A DNA stretch of 50,447 nt from Prevotellaceae bacterium (lineage in GTDB: Bacteria > Bacteroidota > Bacteroidia > Bacteroidales > Bacteroidaceae). Made by a program: the position numbers and the translations under genes. Below the pieces are notes generated by a model, which had not been told where the DNA came from, ran no database searches, and saw only the letters and a list, made by a program, of their open reading frames with translations. This document shows positions 7,434 to 16,028 of the stretch, piece by piece; position 1 is the first letter of the stretch, and each line of letters opens with the position of its first letter. Where the stretch lies: positions 1 through 50,447 of the forward strand of contig JABZKU010000015.1 in NCBI GenBank assembly GCA_015257125.1, in the 5' to 3' direction.

Positions 7434-10034
7434 TCAATTGAAGACGTCGTTGCCGTTCGCTTTGGCCTTGGGCTTAGGTGACGTGGTTTGACTGTTGTTT
7501 TGTGTCTCCTTTCGCGGTGTTCCATTCGCCGGTTGTTGTGGTTGCGAGGGAGTGTTGTTGGCCGGTTGCGCGGGTTGAGACGGTGAATGCGTGGCCTCGC
7601 CGGAGGAATTCTCGCCTCGATCTGCTTGGTTGGCTTGATTTTCCAACTCTTGGTAAGGCGCGTCCAGATCTGTAAAATCTGTGGAGTCGGCTTCTTCCGA
7701 TGCCCTTTGTACCGGTTCGTCGCGCTTGGCAATGTCGGCCGGATTCACCCCTTCCGGAATCGGATATTTAGCCAAATACTTCGGTGAGAGCGACGGATCG
7801 GAAAGAACTTTGCGCATGAAGAGACCGAAGATGGGCAGTGCGGTGCGAGAACCTTGTCCGAGCGCGCCAGAACGGAAGTGAATCTGACGGTATTCGCCAC
7901 CTACCCATGCACCGCCTACGAGTTTCGGGGTGACGCCCACGAACCATGCGTCGGCATGCGAGTTGGAAGTACCGGTTTTGCCGCCGGCATCGATGCTCTT
8001 GTTCCAATACCATTGGCCGATGTAAGAGGGGCTGACCAAACTTTGGGAGGTACCGCCTGCGTCACTTACGCTTGCCGCTAAAAGGGCTTGCACGTAGTAA
8101 GCTTCTGTGGGATTGAGCACGGTGTGCACGTCGCGGTGGTGCTCATAGACCACTTTTCCGTCGGCATCTACGATCTTTTCGATCGTGTAGGGGGCATTGT
8201 GTTCACCGCAGTTGGCCACACTGGCATAGGCACCGACAAGTTCGGTGAGGTTTACGTCGCTGGGACCAAGCGGGAGCGAAGGGGCTTCGCGCAACTCGGT
8301 TTTGATGCCCATATCTTGCGCTGTTCTGATCACATTGTTGATGCCTACTTCTTGTCCGAGCTTAACGGCGATGGTGTTCACGCTCTGTGCGAATGCACTT
8401 CGCAGGGAAAGTTTGGCGCCGGAGAAGCGTCCGTTGGCATTGTGGGGGGTCCAGACCGTGGGCTTGCCGTTTTCGTCTGTCACATTCATGCGAATGTATG
8501 AATCTTGGAGACGTGCGTCGGAAGGGAGCCAACCCATTTTGATGGCAGTAGCGTAAACGAACAATTTGAAGGTGGACCCCGGTTGATGGGTAGCGCTTAC
8601 GTTGTCGTGTTGCCAGGTGTTGAAGTCAATGTCGCCGACGTAGGCCTTGACTTCGCCGGTTTGCGGTTCTACGGCCACGAATCCGGCGTGCATGTAGCGC
8701 AGCATGAAGCGCAGAGAGTCGACAGATGACATGACGCGCTCAATGGGACCGTCGTAGGTGAAGAGTTTCACCGGATGGGGCGTATTGAGAATTTCAAGCA
8801 CGCGCTGCGGATTATCGGGATGGCGGGCCGACAACATTTTGTAGGCATCGGTTTGCTTGAGTTTCTCTTGTAGGAAATTCGGGAGGGGCTGATTCTTTTC
8901 ATTCACCCAAGGATCCAGGCTTCCCCAGTGCGATTCGAAGTTCTTCTGCACATTGCGCATTTGTTCGCGCACGGCTTCTTCGGCATACTTTTGCATGCGG
9001 CTGTCTACGGTGGTGTAGATTTTGAGGCCGTCTTTGTAGGGATCGAGGTCGGGGGTGAGCGATTTCATTTCTTCTGCCACTGCTTGGCGGAAGTAGAGGG
9101 CATTGCCGTCATAAGCGCTCTCGACACTGAATTTGAGTTCGATGGGCTTGGCTTTGAGGTGGTCGTATGCTTCTCTCGAAAGGCTGCCGTGGGTGTACAT
9201 ATTGTGCAGCACGACGTTGCGACGTTGCAAAGCATTGCGCGGATTGCTCTTGGGGTTGTAGGCCGAAGTGGCTTTGAGCAAACCTACAAGTACGGCTGCT
9301 TCTTCTGTTTTTAGTTGAGCCGGAGTCGTATTGAAGTAGGTTTTCGCAGCCGTCTTGATGCCAAACGCGTTAGAGCCGAAGTCTACGGTGTTGGCGTACA
9401 TGGTGAGAATCTCGTCCTTCGTGCAAAACAGTTCCAACTCGGTGGCAATGATCATTTCCTTGAGCTTCATGATCAGAATCTTCACACCGGGAATGTAACC
9501 CAAGAGGCCGGTGGAGTATTCTGTGCGCACGCGGAACATGTTTTTCACCAATTGCTGGCTGATGGTTGAGGCGCCTCGTGCATGACCGCGGAGGGCGTCT
9601 TTCATAGCGCCCGCTGCTCCGACAAAGTCTACCCCGTGGTGGCTGTAGAAGCGTTCGTCCTCGGTCGAAATCAAGGCATGGACGAAAGCGGGGGAAATGG
9701 AATCGTAAGGAACGGGGGTGCGATTTTCGCTGAAGAACTTGCCTAAGAGTTTATGGTCGGAACTGTAAATCTCAGAGGCGGTAGCATTTTTCGGATGCAT
9801 GATGCTGGACAGCGAAGGAGAGCGTCCGAACAGCCAAAAGAGGTTGACCTGAATGGCAAAACAGGTGAAGATGATGAAGAAAATAAAGGAGGAGAAACCG
9901 ATAAGCAGTTTCTTCCACCAAGGCGCTCCACGGTAAAGAGATTTATACCAACGCCACAAGCGCACCGGCGCACAGACAATCCAAATGATCGGTGCGAAAA
10001 GTTTAGACCAAATGCTTTTTTTGGGGTGTGACAT
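7434..10034 (-). CDS. mrcA: Bifunctional penicillin-binding protein 1A (class A PBP)
   Basis: Class A PBP of 866 aa that polymerises and crosslinks peptidoglycan on the periplasmic side. One membrane anchor is near residues 40-65. The GT51 domain follows with STEDERFYSHHGVD (catalytic Glu) and GASTISQQLVKN. The transpeptidase domain has GSTFKLF (Ser-x-x-Lys), SVN in FAQSVNTIAVKL, and KTGTSNSHADAWF. The last 100 or so residues are a Pro/Gln/Asn-rich, probably disordered tail. The open frame extends upstream to a GTG at 10094, but a good promoter lies inside that extension (10060-10090), so I start at the ATG at 10034, which gives a short basic cytoplasmic N-terminus (MSHPKKSIW). A terminator follows closely, so it is probably monocistronic. 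Confidence 0.95.
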   Translation of the reverse strand: MSHPKKSIWSKLFAPIIWIVCAPVRLWRWYKSLYRGAPWWKKLLIGFSSFIFFIIFTCFAIQVNLFWLFGRSPSLSSIMHPKNATASEIYSSDHKLLGKFFSENRTPVPYDSISPAFVHALISTEDERFYSHHGVDFVGAAGAMKDALRGHARGASTISQQLVKNMFRVRTEYSTGLLGYIPGVKILIMKLKEMIIATELELFCTKDEILTMYANTVDFGSNAFGIKTAAKTYFNTTPAQLKTEEAAVLVGLLKATSAYNPKSNPRNALQRRNVVLHNMYTHGSLSREAYDHLKAKPIELKFSVESAYDGNALYFRQAVAEEMKSLTPDLDPYKDGLKIYTTVDSRMQKYAEEAVREQMRNVQKNFESHWGSLDPWVNEKNQPLPNFLQEKLKQTDAYKMLSARHPDNPQRVLEILNTPHPVKLFTYDGPIERVMSSVDSLRFMLRYMHAGFVAVEPQTGEVKAYVGDIDFNTWQHDNVSATHQPGSTFKLFVYATAIKMGWLPSDARLQDSYIRMNVTDENGKPTVWTPHNANGRFSGAKLSLRSAFAQSVNTIAVKLGQEVGINNVIRTAQDMGIKTELREAPSLPLGPSDVNLTELVGAYASVANCGEHNAPYTIEKIVDADGKVVYEHHRDVHTVLNPTEAYYVQALLAASVSDAGGTSQSLVSPSYIGQWYWNKSIDAGGKTGTSNSHADAWFVGVTPKLVGGAWVGGEYRQIHFRSGALGQGSRTALPIFGLFMRKVLSDPSLSPKYLAKYPIPEGVNPADIAKRDEPVQRASEEADSTDFTDLDAPYQELENQANQADRGENSSGEATHSPSQPAQPANNTPSQPQQPANGTPRKETQNNSQTTSPKPKAKANGNDVFN

Positions 10035-10059
10035 ATGCAATATATATAATGTATGGTCG

Positions 10060-10090
10060 CGAAAGTACAGCAAAGTCGGGAGTACACAAA
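10060..10090 (-). promoter_or_regulatory. Promoter of the PBP1A gene
   Basis: On the minus strand, TTTG (10087-10090), a 19-nt spacer and TACTTTCG (10060-10067) differ from the consensus -7 box by one base. Its position decides the PBP1A start: the upstream GTG at 10094 could not be on this transcript, while the ATG at 10034 would have a leader of about 20 nt. Confidence 0.7.
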
Positions 10091-10188
10091 GCACTGCCCG
10101 ACTTTTTTGGTGATCGTTGTCTTGTTTTGGCGTGTTTGGGTCGGTTTCCTGCGTCCATACACGGCCTATTGTGGCGTAGGCGGTGGGA

Positions 10189-10213
10189 TTTACGCCAAAG
10201 TTGTGGGCGTAAA
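10189..10213 (-). terminator. Possible terminator after the HAD gene
   Basis: An 8-bp stem (TTTACGCC / GGCGTAAA, 9-nt loop) directly follows the stop of the HAD gene on the minus strand. There is no clean T-run after it, so it may be a weak terminator or an mRNA-end stabilising hairpin. Confidence 0.4.
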
Positions 10214-10215
10214 GT

Positions 10216-10632
10216 TTAGAAAGGCCACCACCCTTTTTTCTTTACGGGAGGTTCGATGATTTCTTCTGAAATAAGGAAATCGCGCAGGTTCATTTTTCGT
10301 TTGATGAGGGCATAGATTGTCGGCCAATCGGGGAGACCGCCGACATTGCGGTCATCGATGAAAAGATCGGCTTTGATTTTGCGCGAATAGTGCTTGCCGG
10401 TGCCGTCTTCCTCTTCGAAGTCGCGGTTGACGGCAAAGAAGGTCACGCCACGCTGTTCGCAAAAATCTACAGCTTCTTGGAGGAGATCGCCTTCGCGCAC
10501 GGACCACAGAATGAGTCGGTGGCCGTCTTCCATGAGTTGACGAAGGGTTGCGGTGGCAAATGGAAGTTCTTTGCCGATAGCCGGGTATCTATGTTCGACG
10601 ACTGTGCCGTCAAAATCTACTGCAATGATCAT
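10216..10632 (-). CDS. Small HAD-superfamily hydrolase-like protein
   Basis: Protein of 138 aa with the HAD motif I at its extreme N-terminus (IIAVDFDGTVV; Asp6 as nucleophile, Asp8 as acid/base), motif II in LILWSVR and motif III/IV in KIKADLFIDDRN. It has no cap domain, so it is a minimal HAD core as in small phosphatases and polynucleotide-phosphatase-like proteins. It ends in a basic then aromatic tail (KKKGWWPF). It lies 21 nt after the BatD-like gene and is the third gene of a likely nadE operon. The substrate is unknown; a nucleotide or sugar phosphate is possible. Confidence 0.8.
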   Translation of the reverse strand: MIIAVDFDGTVVEHRYPAIGKELPFATATLRQLMEDGHRLILWSVREGDLLQEAVDFCEQRGVTFFAVNRDFEEEDGTGKHYSRKIKADLFIDDRNVGGLPDWPTIYALIKRKMNLRDFLISEEIIEPPVKKKGWWPF

Positions 10633-10653
10633 TTCTTTATGGTTCTGAGTGGT

Positions 10654-11211
10654 TTATATCACTTGTTGGCCTGAACGCATCACTTCTCGCGTGGTGCGTT
10701 TGGGACGCTCTTCGATTTCGAGCGTTTGTTGGGAACTTTTGGCTTTGAGGCGGTGACGCCCTACAAGGCGCAGGCGGGAAGGAGAGAAAAAGTCATACGG
10801 ATTTTCTTCAATCACATAGGTTCCCAACTGGACTTCAAAATTTTGTGCAGGAAGTTCTATCTTTCCTGCTGATTCACAGCGGAGAACGTATTGACGTGCA
10901 ATGAAAGCAAACATTGTTTGTCCGTTGTCTCTCACTTGTTGTTGGTGGTCCACTGCCCCATCGGCTGTATGTCGCAAGGTGCCGCCTTTGATTTTCTGTT
11001 TGGCTGTATCTTTGGACTTGAACTCCACGAAAGGAAGGTTGGCATAGAGGACAATGTTGACCAAACAGCTGTCGCCTACAAATTTAGGAGTGTGAGACAA
11101 CTCGATTTTGGCGTAGCATTGTGGTTTTGCTTTCTGCGCTCCGGCAGAAAATGTGCCGAAGAGGAGGAATAAAGCCAGGAGCCAGCGAAATCTTGTGGAG
11201 AGTGTGCTCAT
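10654..11211 (-). CDS. Secreted BatD-like protein
   Basis: Exported protein of 185 aa. A signal peptide ending near FSAGAQ (residues 20-25) precedes a beta-rich body. The pattern VGDSCLVNIVLYAN near residues 45-58, a disordered basic stretch, and an FEVQLGTYVIEENPYDFF segment resemble the N-terminal repeat of Bacteroides BatD (aerotolerance) proteins, though it is far shorter than true BatD and lacks a C-terminal membrane anchor. No other bat gene is nearby. It lies 3 nt after nadE and 21 nt before the HAD gene, so it is probably co-transcribed with both. The family link is tentative. Confidence 0.6.
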   Translation of the reverse strand: MSTLSTRFRWLLALFLLFGTFSAGAQKAKPQCYAKIELSHTPKFVGDSCLVNIVLYANLPFVEFKSKDTAKQKIKGGTLRHTADGAVDHQQQVRDNGQTMFAFIARQYVLRCESAGKIELPAQNFEVQLGTYVIEENPYDFFSPSRLRLVGRHRLKAKSSQQTLEIEERPKRTTREVMRSGQQVI

Positions 11212-11214
11212 TGT

Positions 11215-13185
11215 TCATTCGTTTTTGTCAAGTAAGCTGTCACATTCGCGCAACCACTCGTCGGCACAGGCGTCAGACGGCATGCGCCAGTCGCCACGCG
11301 GCGAGAGTGAACAACTACCTACCTTCGGTCCGTCGGGCAGACAGCTACGTTTGAATTGTTGCGTGAAGAAGCGGCGGAAGAAAGTGCGCAACCATTGTGC
11401 GATGGTTTCGGGTGAATAAGTGATGCCCTGCCGTCCGTCGAAAGCCTGTGAGGCCAAAAGGAAAATCTTTGTGGGGCGGAAACCAAAACGCAACGTGTAA
11501 TAAAGGAAGAAGTCGTGAAGTTCGTAGGGGCCTACGAGGTCTTCTGTGATTTGTGCGATGTTGCCTTGCTCATCTGCGGGAAGGAGTTCCGGGCTGATGG
11601 GCGTATCGATGATATCGAGGAGCGTTGCTGTACAAACAGGGTCTTGTTGCTTGATTTGCTCGGCCAAGTGGCGTACCAAAGGGCGGATGAGGGTCTTCGG
11701 AATGGAGACGTTGACGGCATACATCGACATGTGGTCGCCATTATAAGTCGCCCATCCAAGCGCCAATTCCGACAAATCGCCGGTACCCACCACAAAACCG
11801 TTGGTTTGATTGGCAATGTCCATCAAAATCTGCGTGCGCTCTCTGGCTTGTGCGTTTTCATAAGTGACATCGCGCACTTCTGCGTCGTGATCTATGTCAG
11901 CAAAATGCTGCATTACGGACTTTCCGATATTCACTTCGCGCATTGTGATGCCAAGTGCCTTCATCAGTTGAATCGCATTGTCGTAGGTGCGTCCCGTTGT
12001 GCCGAATCCGGGCATAGTTACGCCGATTATGCCGCGACGCTCTATGCCGAGGAGATCAAATGCACTTGCGCAAATCAAGAGTGCTAAAGTTGAATCCAAA
12101 CCACCGCTGACTCCGATCACAACGTGTTTGCAATGCGTGTGTTCGATGCGACGAGCCAACCCAAATGTTTGGATACTGAGGATTTCGCGGCAACGAACTT
12201 CGAAATTTTGGGGGGCGGGAACGAAAGGCAGGGCGGAAATGGGACGAGTGAGCTTGATATGCTCACGTTTTATCTGCCCTTGCTCCAATTCTCGTACATC
12301 GTAAGGAGAATCCTTCGCGAAACGGCCTGCGCATTGTGCGAAGGAGGTATTGGTTTGTCGTTCACTGCGCAGAATGTCAAGGTCAATTTCTGTGACGACC
12401 AGTTGACTTTCCGTGGCAAATGGTTGCGCTTCTGTCAATAAGTGCCCATTTTCGGCGATGAACGCTTTGCCTCCGAACACTACGTCTTGCGTGCTTTCGC
12501 CATACCCACTGCTTGCATAGATATAGGCGCAGTGGCAACGCGCACTTTGTCCCACTACGAGATTGCGCACGTAGTCATTTTTGCCAACCAACTCGTTGGA
12601 GGCGCTGAGGTTGAAGATCAGTTCAGCACCTTCCAGCACCGCGCGATTGCTTGGCGGGATGGGCGCCCAAAGGTCTTCGCAGATCTCAATGCCGAAGGTC
12701 GTGTCTTGATGCTTAAACAACTGCTTTGATCCCAAAGGCACGGATTGTCCGCAAAAACGTATGAGTTCGTTTTCGTGTAAGTCCGTGGCAGAGGTGAACC
12801 AACGCCGTTCGTAAAATTCTTTGTAGTTGGGAATGTAAGTCTTCGGCACCAATCCGTGCAACTTCCCATTGTGTACAACCGCGGCGCAGTTTAACAGCAT
12901 GCCCCGGTGGTAGAAAGGAAGTCCAACGAGTGTGGTTACTTGTAAGTTACGGCTCAGTTCGAGTATTTTCATCAGCGCGTGTTCCGCCTCTTCGAGCAAC
13001 AATTGTTGAGAGAAGAGGTCTTGACACGTATAGGCTGTGATGCTGAGTTCCGGGAAGCACAGAATGTCAATTTTCTTGCCATCTGCAGCCACCATCAGGT
13101 TCTCTATTTCTTGAGTGTTGGCGGTCGTGTCGGCCACGCGTACCTTAGGTACGGCTGCAGCCACGCGCAAAAAGCCGTTAGTCAT
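11215..13185 (-). CDS. nadE: Glutamine-dependent NAD+ synthetase
   Basis: Two-domain NAD synthetase of 656 aa that makes NAD+ from nicotinic acid adenine dinucleotide with ammonia released from glutamine. The N-terminal nitrilase-like glutaminase carries the Glu-Lys-Cys triad: Glu in LCFPELSIT, Lys in LVPKTYIPNY, Cys in GIEICEDLW. The C-terminal synthetase has the PP-loop VIGVSGGLDSTLALL and the later VGTGDLSELALGW and SIPKTLIRPLV motifs. Length and order are those of the long bacterial form, which does not need free ammonia. It begins at 13185 and is probably the first gene of a three-gene unit. No clear promoter box is visible. Confidence 0.96.
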   Translation of the reverse strand: MTNGFLRVAAAVPKVRVADTTANTQEIENLMVAADGKKIDILCFPELSITAYTCQDLFSQQLLLEEAEHALMKILELSRNLQVTTLVGLPFYHRGMLLNCAAVVHNGKLHGLVPKTYIPNYKEFYERRWFTSATDLHENELIRFCGQSVPLGSKQLFKHQDTTFGIEICEDLWAPIPPSNRAVLEGAELIFNLSASNELVGKNDYVRNLVVGQSARCHCAYIYASSGYGESTQDVVFGGKAFIAENGHLLTEAQPFATESQLVVTEIDLDILRSERQTNTSFAQCAGRFAKDSPYDVRELEQGQIKREHIKLTRPISALPFVPAPQNFEVRCREILSIQTFGLARRIEHTHCKHVVIGVSGGLDSTLALLICASAFDLLGIERRGIIGVTMPGFGTTGRTYDNAIQLMKALGITMREVNIGKSVMQHFADIDHDAEVRDVTYENAQARERTQILMDIANQTNGFVVGTGDLSELALGWATYNGDHMSMYAVNVSIPKTLIRPLVRHLAEQIKQQDPVCTATLLDIIDTPISPELLPADEQGNIAQITEDLVGPYELHDFFLYYTLRFGFRPTKIFLLASQAFDGRQGITYSPETIAQWLRTFFRRFFTQQFKRSCLPDGPKVGSCSLSPRGDWRMPSDACADEWLRECDSLLDKNE

Positions 13186-13267
13186 GGGCTAAGATATAAA
13201 GCATATGGGGTGTGCGCTCGGCATACCCTGATATTCTGGAAATAAAACGATGAAAACGTTCGAACAT

Positions 13268-13699
13268 TTAGAGTCGCGAACGTTTCATTATCATTGTGTC
13301 GGGTACCTTGACCAGTTTACGTCCTTTCACGCGGCGAACATTGTTGCCCTCGAGCGCTGTGTACTGATAGGTGCCATCGGGAAGAGGTTTTAATTCAATG
13401 GTTTGCGAATCTGAACCTATATCGTTGGTAAAGCGGAGAATAGCAGTTCCTCCCTTGCGCTCACGCTTGGTGAGCATCCACACACCGTAGATTTTTCCGT
13501 TCATGTAGGCATGTACTTGTCCGAGGAAAGACATACCGGGCACGGTCAGGCTTTCTTTCCCCATGTCAAGACAAATGCGAATGCCTTCTGCTTCACAATA
13601 AAAGGTGGCGCGAGTGGTGTCGTTGATATCCACGGCTTGCGCATGGCTCCGTACAAAGGGAGTCAATGAGAGAAGGAAGAGAAAAAAGAGTTTTTTCAT
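13268..13699 (-). CDS. Small secreted protein of unknown function
   Basis: Exported protein of 143 aa. A classical signal peptide (basic MKK, hydrophobic core, cleavage near SHAQA at residues 18-22) precedes a beta-rich body with no motif I recognise. It has two Cys residues (YCEAEGIRICLD) that could form a disulfide, and a basic C-terminus. It lies 17 nt after the zinc-ribbon/FHA gene on the same strand and is likely co-transcribed with it. I cannot assign a function. Confidence 0.78.
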   Translation of the reverse strand: MKKLFFLFLLSLTPFVRSHAQAVDINDTTRATFYCEAEGIRICLDMGKESLTVPGMSFLGQVHAYMNGKIYGVWMLTKRERKGGTAILRFTNDIGSDSQTIELKPLPDGTYQYTALEGNNVRRVKGRKLVKVPDTMIMKRSRL

Positions 13700-13716
13700 A
13701 AGCCTATAAATGAGGA

Positions 13717-14259
13717 TTATTCTTCTTCAGGTGGTGTACCTTCGTGGAGAATCATCGTTGTTGCACCGATCGTTACGATAGCCCCTTCTGAAAGATTGAC
13801 GCGTTCTTTCACGCCCACCAATTCATTCATGTGGAAAGTGCCTGTTCCCGAAGGCCCGTCGCGTAAGACGAAAAGCAAGCGTCCGGCTTTGGTACGACTC
13901 ACTTTGATGGCGCAGTGTGTTTCGTCGACACTGGGGTCGACCGTCTTGAAAGCGGCTTCGGCTTTCGTGCCTTTTACATGGCGACCGATGCGGTTTTCGC
14001 CTTCTCTGAGGGGGACGATCTGGCGGAGGTGGAAAGCGTTTTCCAAAACGACAAGATAGCCCACTGCCGGTTTCTCTTCCGGTTCGGGATCGGTGCCGAA
14101 GGAATCAGAGTATTGGCTGGTGAGTGCTTTTCCTCCTACGCGGATCTTAAATTGTTTGCGGCAGGAAGGGCATTCAAACACGAGGGTGCGTCCGGGAGTG
14201 TACAGCGAGTCGTCGAACAATATGGGTTCGTCGCATTTCGGACAACGTATTTTTTTCAT
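13717..14259 (-). CDS. Zinc-ribbon plus FHA-domain protein
   Basis: Cytoplasmic protein of 180 aa. The N-terminus has a two-knuckle zinc ribbon, IRCPKCDEP followed by FECPSCRKQFKIRVGG, of the type found in bacterial regulatory zinc-ribbon domains. The C-terminal half is a forkhead-associated domain: NRIGRHVKGTKAEAAFKTVDPSVDETHCAIKV corresponds to the GR...S..H core, and the last strands include DGPSGTGTFHMNE. FHA domains bind phosphothreonine peptides. No Ser/Thr kinase is encoded nearby, so the partner is unknown. The downstream gene, 17 nt away, encodes a small secreted protein. Confidence 0.85.
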   Translation of the reverse strand: MKKIRCPKCDEPILFDDSLYTPGRTLVFECPSCRKQFKIRVGGKALTSQYSDSFGTDPEPEEKPAVGYLVVLENAFHLRQIVPLREGENRIGRHVKGTKAEAAFKTVDPSVDETHCAIKVSRTKAGRLLFVLRDGPSGTGTFHMNELVGVKERVNLSEGAIVTIGATTMILHEGTPPEEE

Positions 14260-14280
14260 GGGCTATGAGCAATGAGAGAA

Positions 14281-14316
14281 GCCGAGCGAAAAGCCAAAAG
14301 GCTGCACAGGGCTCGG
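14281..14316 (-). terminator. Hairpin after the HU/SPOR gene
   Basis: Two nested stems (CCGAGC / GCTCGG outside, AGCC-AAAA-GGCT inside) lie immediately after the HU/SPOR stop codon on the minus strand. The sequence that follows is moderately T/C-rich. Probably a terminator separating this gene from the FHA gene. Confidence 0.5.
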
Positions 14317-14319
14317 TTG

Positions 14320-15441
14320 TTATTCTTCTGTGATCCACGCTTCGTCAAAGTCGAGACTCTGATTGCGGCCGGCTGTCAGTGCAGCCTTCGCGGCTTGACG
14401 GGTGAAAAAGTGGCCAACGAGCACTCTTGAGGAGCCGTTGTGTCTTTGTGCGCGAGCACTCTTGAAGCCCTGTTTTTGGAGGCGATTCACCAAGCGATCA
14501 GCTCCTTCGCGTGTGGTTTGGCTGGCGAGCACCAGGGCAAATCCCTTTTCAGCGGGTTCTTCCGTTGCCTTCGCCTTTGTTGTTGCTGTTGATTCGGTAG
14601 TTTGCTCGGGTGTTGCGGTAGAGGCTTGAGCCTGTTTCTTGAGGCTGTCGGCTTCTTGTTCGTCGAGTAGCGCTTCTGCACCGAGACGTGTGGTGGGTAC
14701 CGGTGTTTCTTCGCCTGAAATGGAAGAAAGCACTTCGCCTACGACTTTCATCTGAGGAAGTTGAGCAAACATCTCCGTATTGATTTTGTTATCAGGGAGA
14801 TGGCTATTCCGATTTAGAGGAATGGACCAAAAGAAACAAAGGGCGATGACAAACATGGCCGCAAAGGCGCGATAGGCGTTGCGCGAAAAGAAAGGAGAGT
14901 CGGCCGCCGTGGTAGGATGCTCAACTCCTTCGCCCACTTCGGCTTTGACTTCGGGGGCGGAAGAGGGGCTTTCGGTCGGGGAGGTTGCGATAACGTCGGT
15001 CGCCTTTTGGGGAACTGTCACAGGAAGTGCGCTCAGTGTGAGCGGTGTGAGGAAATAATTTTCCGGCGCAAAGGTGGTTTGTTCCGAAGGGCGGAAGTCA
15101 AAATGGCCATTCGTGGTAGGACTGAGTGTCCCTACCCCATCAAATTCCACTTCGATGCCGCGCATCAAATCGCGTTTCATGTCTCTCACGCATTGTTGCA
15201 CAAAATCTGCAGCTTGCGCATAGGGAATGCGCCGAGCCTTGCACACTTCGTGTGCCAATAACCCATCTTCAGCACGGAGCAACGCGTTGAATCCCACCGT
15301 TTTGGACGGCGGGAGCAGTTGTTCGTTCGCAGTTGCGCGATGCGCCGGGTGACGTTGCATCACGAAACCACCGAAATCCGGAATGATTGCACAATCATGT
15401 TCCAGCAACAGTTTGCGAAGATAGGGTGAGAGCTCGTTCAT
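14320..15441 (-). CDS. Membrane protein with CCDC81-type HU domain and SPOR domain
   Basis: Protein of 373 aa with three parts. Residues 1 to about 130 match the CCDC81-like prokaryotic HU domain pair (MNELSPYLRKLLLEHDCAII, then FDGVGTL), a fold related to the DNA-binding HU/IHF family. Residues about 191-209 form one membrane segment (AFAAMFVIALCFFWSIPL). The C-terminus, from about residue 298, is a SPOR domain (FALVLASQTTREGADRLVNRL, then VLVGHFFTRQAAKAAL), which in other bacteria binds denuded septal peptidoglycan. The predicted topology is HU-like part inside and SPOR part in the periplasm. The start is supported by a promoter that ends only 5 nt upstream, so the message is probably leaderless or nearly so. 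Family architecture is recurrent in Bacteroidota; DNA binding is not shown. Confidence 0.88.
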   Translation of the reverse strand: MNELSPYLRKLLLEHDCAIIPDFGGFVMQRHPAHRATANEQLLPPSKTVGFNALLRAEDGLLAHEVCKARRIPYAQAADFVQQCVRDMKRDLMRGIEVEFDGVGTLSPTTNGHFDFRPSEQTTFAPENYFLTPLTLSALPVTVPQKATDVIATSPTESPSSAPEVKAEVGEGVEHPTTAADSPFFSRNAYRAFAAMFVIALCFFWSIPLNRNSHLPDNKINTEMFAQLPQMKVVGEVLSSISGEETPVPTTRLGAEALLDEQEADSLKKQAQASTATPEQTTESTATTKAKATEEPAEKGFALVLASQTTREGADRLVNRLQKQGFKSARAQRHNGSSRVLVGHFFTRQAAKAALTAGRNQSLDFDEAWITEE

Positions 15442-15446
15442 TACTG

Positions 15447-15477
15447 CAAAGTTACGGCTTCGTGAGCGATAAACAAA
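15447..15477 (-). promoter_or_regulatory. Promoter of the HU/SPOR gene, almost on top of the start codon
   Basis: On the minus strand, TTTG (15474-15477), a 19-nt spacer and TAACTTTG (15447-15454) fit the consensus fully. The start codon is at 15441, so transcription should begin at or within a few bases of the ATG. Confidence 0.82.
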
Positions 15478-16028
15478 GTGTTTTTACAGAATAATCTTTC
15501 CCGCTTCTCATTTGTTTTGCGAGTTCCTTTTATTGATGCCCATCTTGAGGTTCGGGAGGTGAAATATGCGCCGTGGAAAGCCTCGTTGACGATCTTTTTC
15601 GTTGGGGCCTGAAAAGAAAATATGCTTTGATTCGATAAGAGGACACAGCTTTTGGCGTAACGCTCTCGAAGGGAGAATTTTAGGTGTTTTACATTTGGAA
15701 AAAGCAAGTGGACTCGGTATGTAATGCCTTGTTCTTCCCCAACAATGCGACGATTCAAGTTTGAAATATCGCAAGCCACAAACCGTAAAATGACATGTTT
15801 GTGTAAAAACATCGGTAGATCTTAATTCTCGGTTGCCAAGAGGTGGATATAAACCCCACGACTATTGGACAAAACACCTCTTGTTTTCGCGAAAAATGCA
15901 CTGCTTTTTCTGTTTATCGGTGGACTTTCTATTCGTTCCAGCAGTCAAGTGGGTGAGCCATGTATGGTAGTCCTGTTGGGAAGTGGAGAGTTCTGTGGAG
16001 GTTTGCAGACTATAATAATAAATAAGGA
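15478..16028. other. 550-bp non-coding stretch
   Basis: No convincing gene: the open frames here are short, overlap one another and have no recognisable protein features. A TACATTTG box at 15690-15697 on the + strand could be a promoter but has no good -33 partner. An AAGAGGTG...CACCTCTT inverted repeat (about 15839-15883) could fold. Composition is AT-rich. Confidence 0.45.

Noticed and set aside
15700..15715. AAGCAAGTGGACT, reverse complement of a block in the intergenic elements
   Set aside because: Only about ten bases agree with AGTCCACTTG and none of the other element blocks is nearby; a chance match is plausible.
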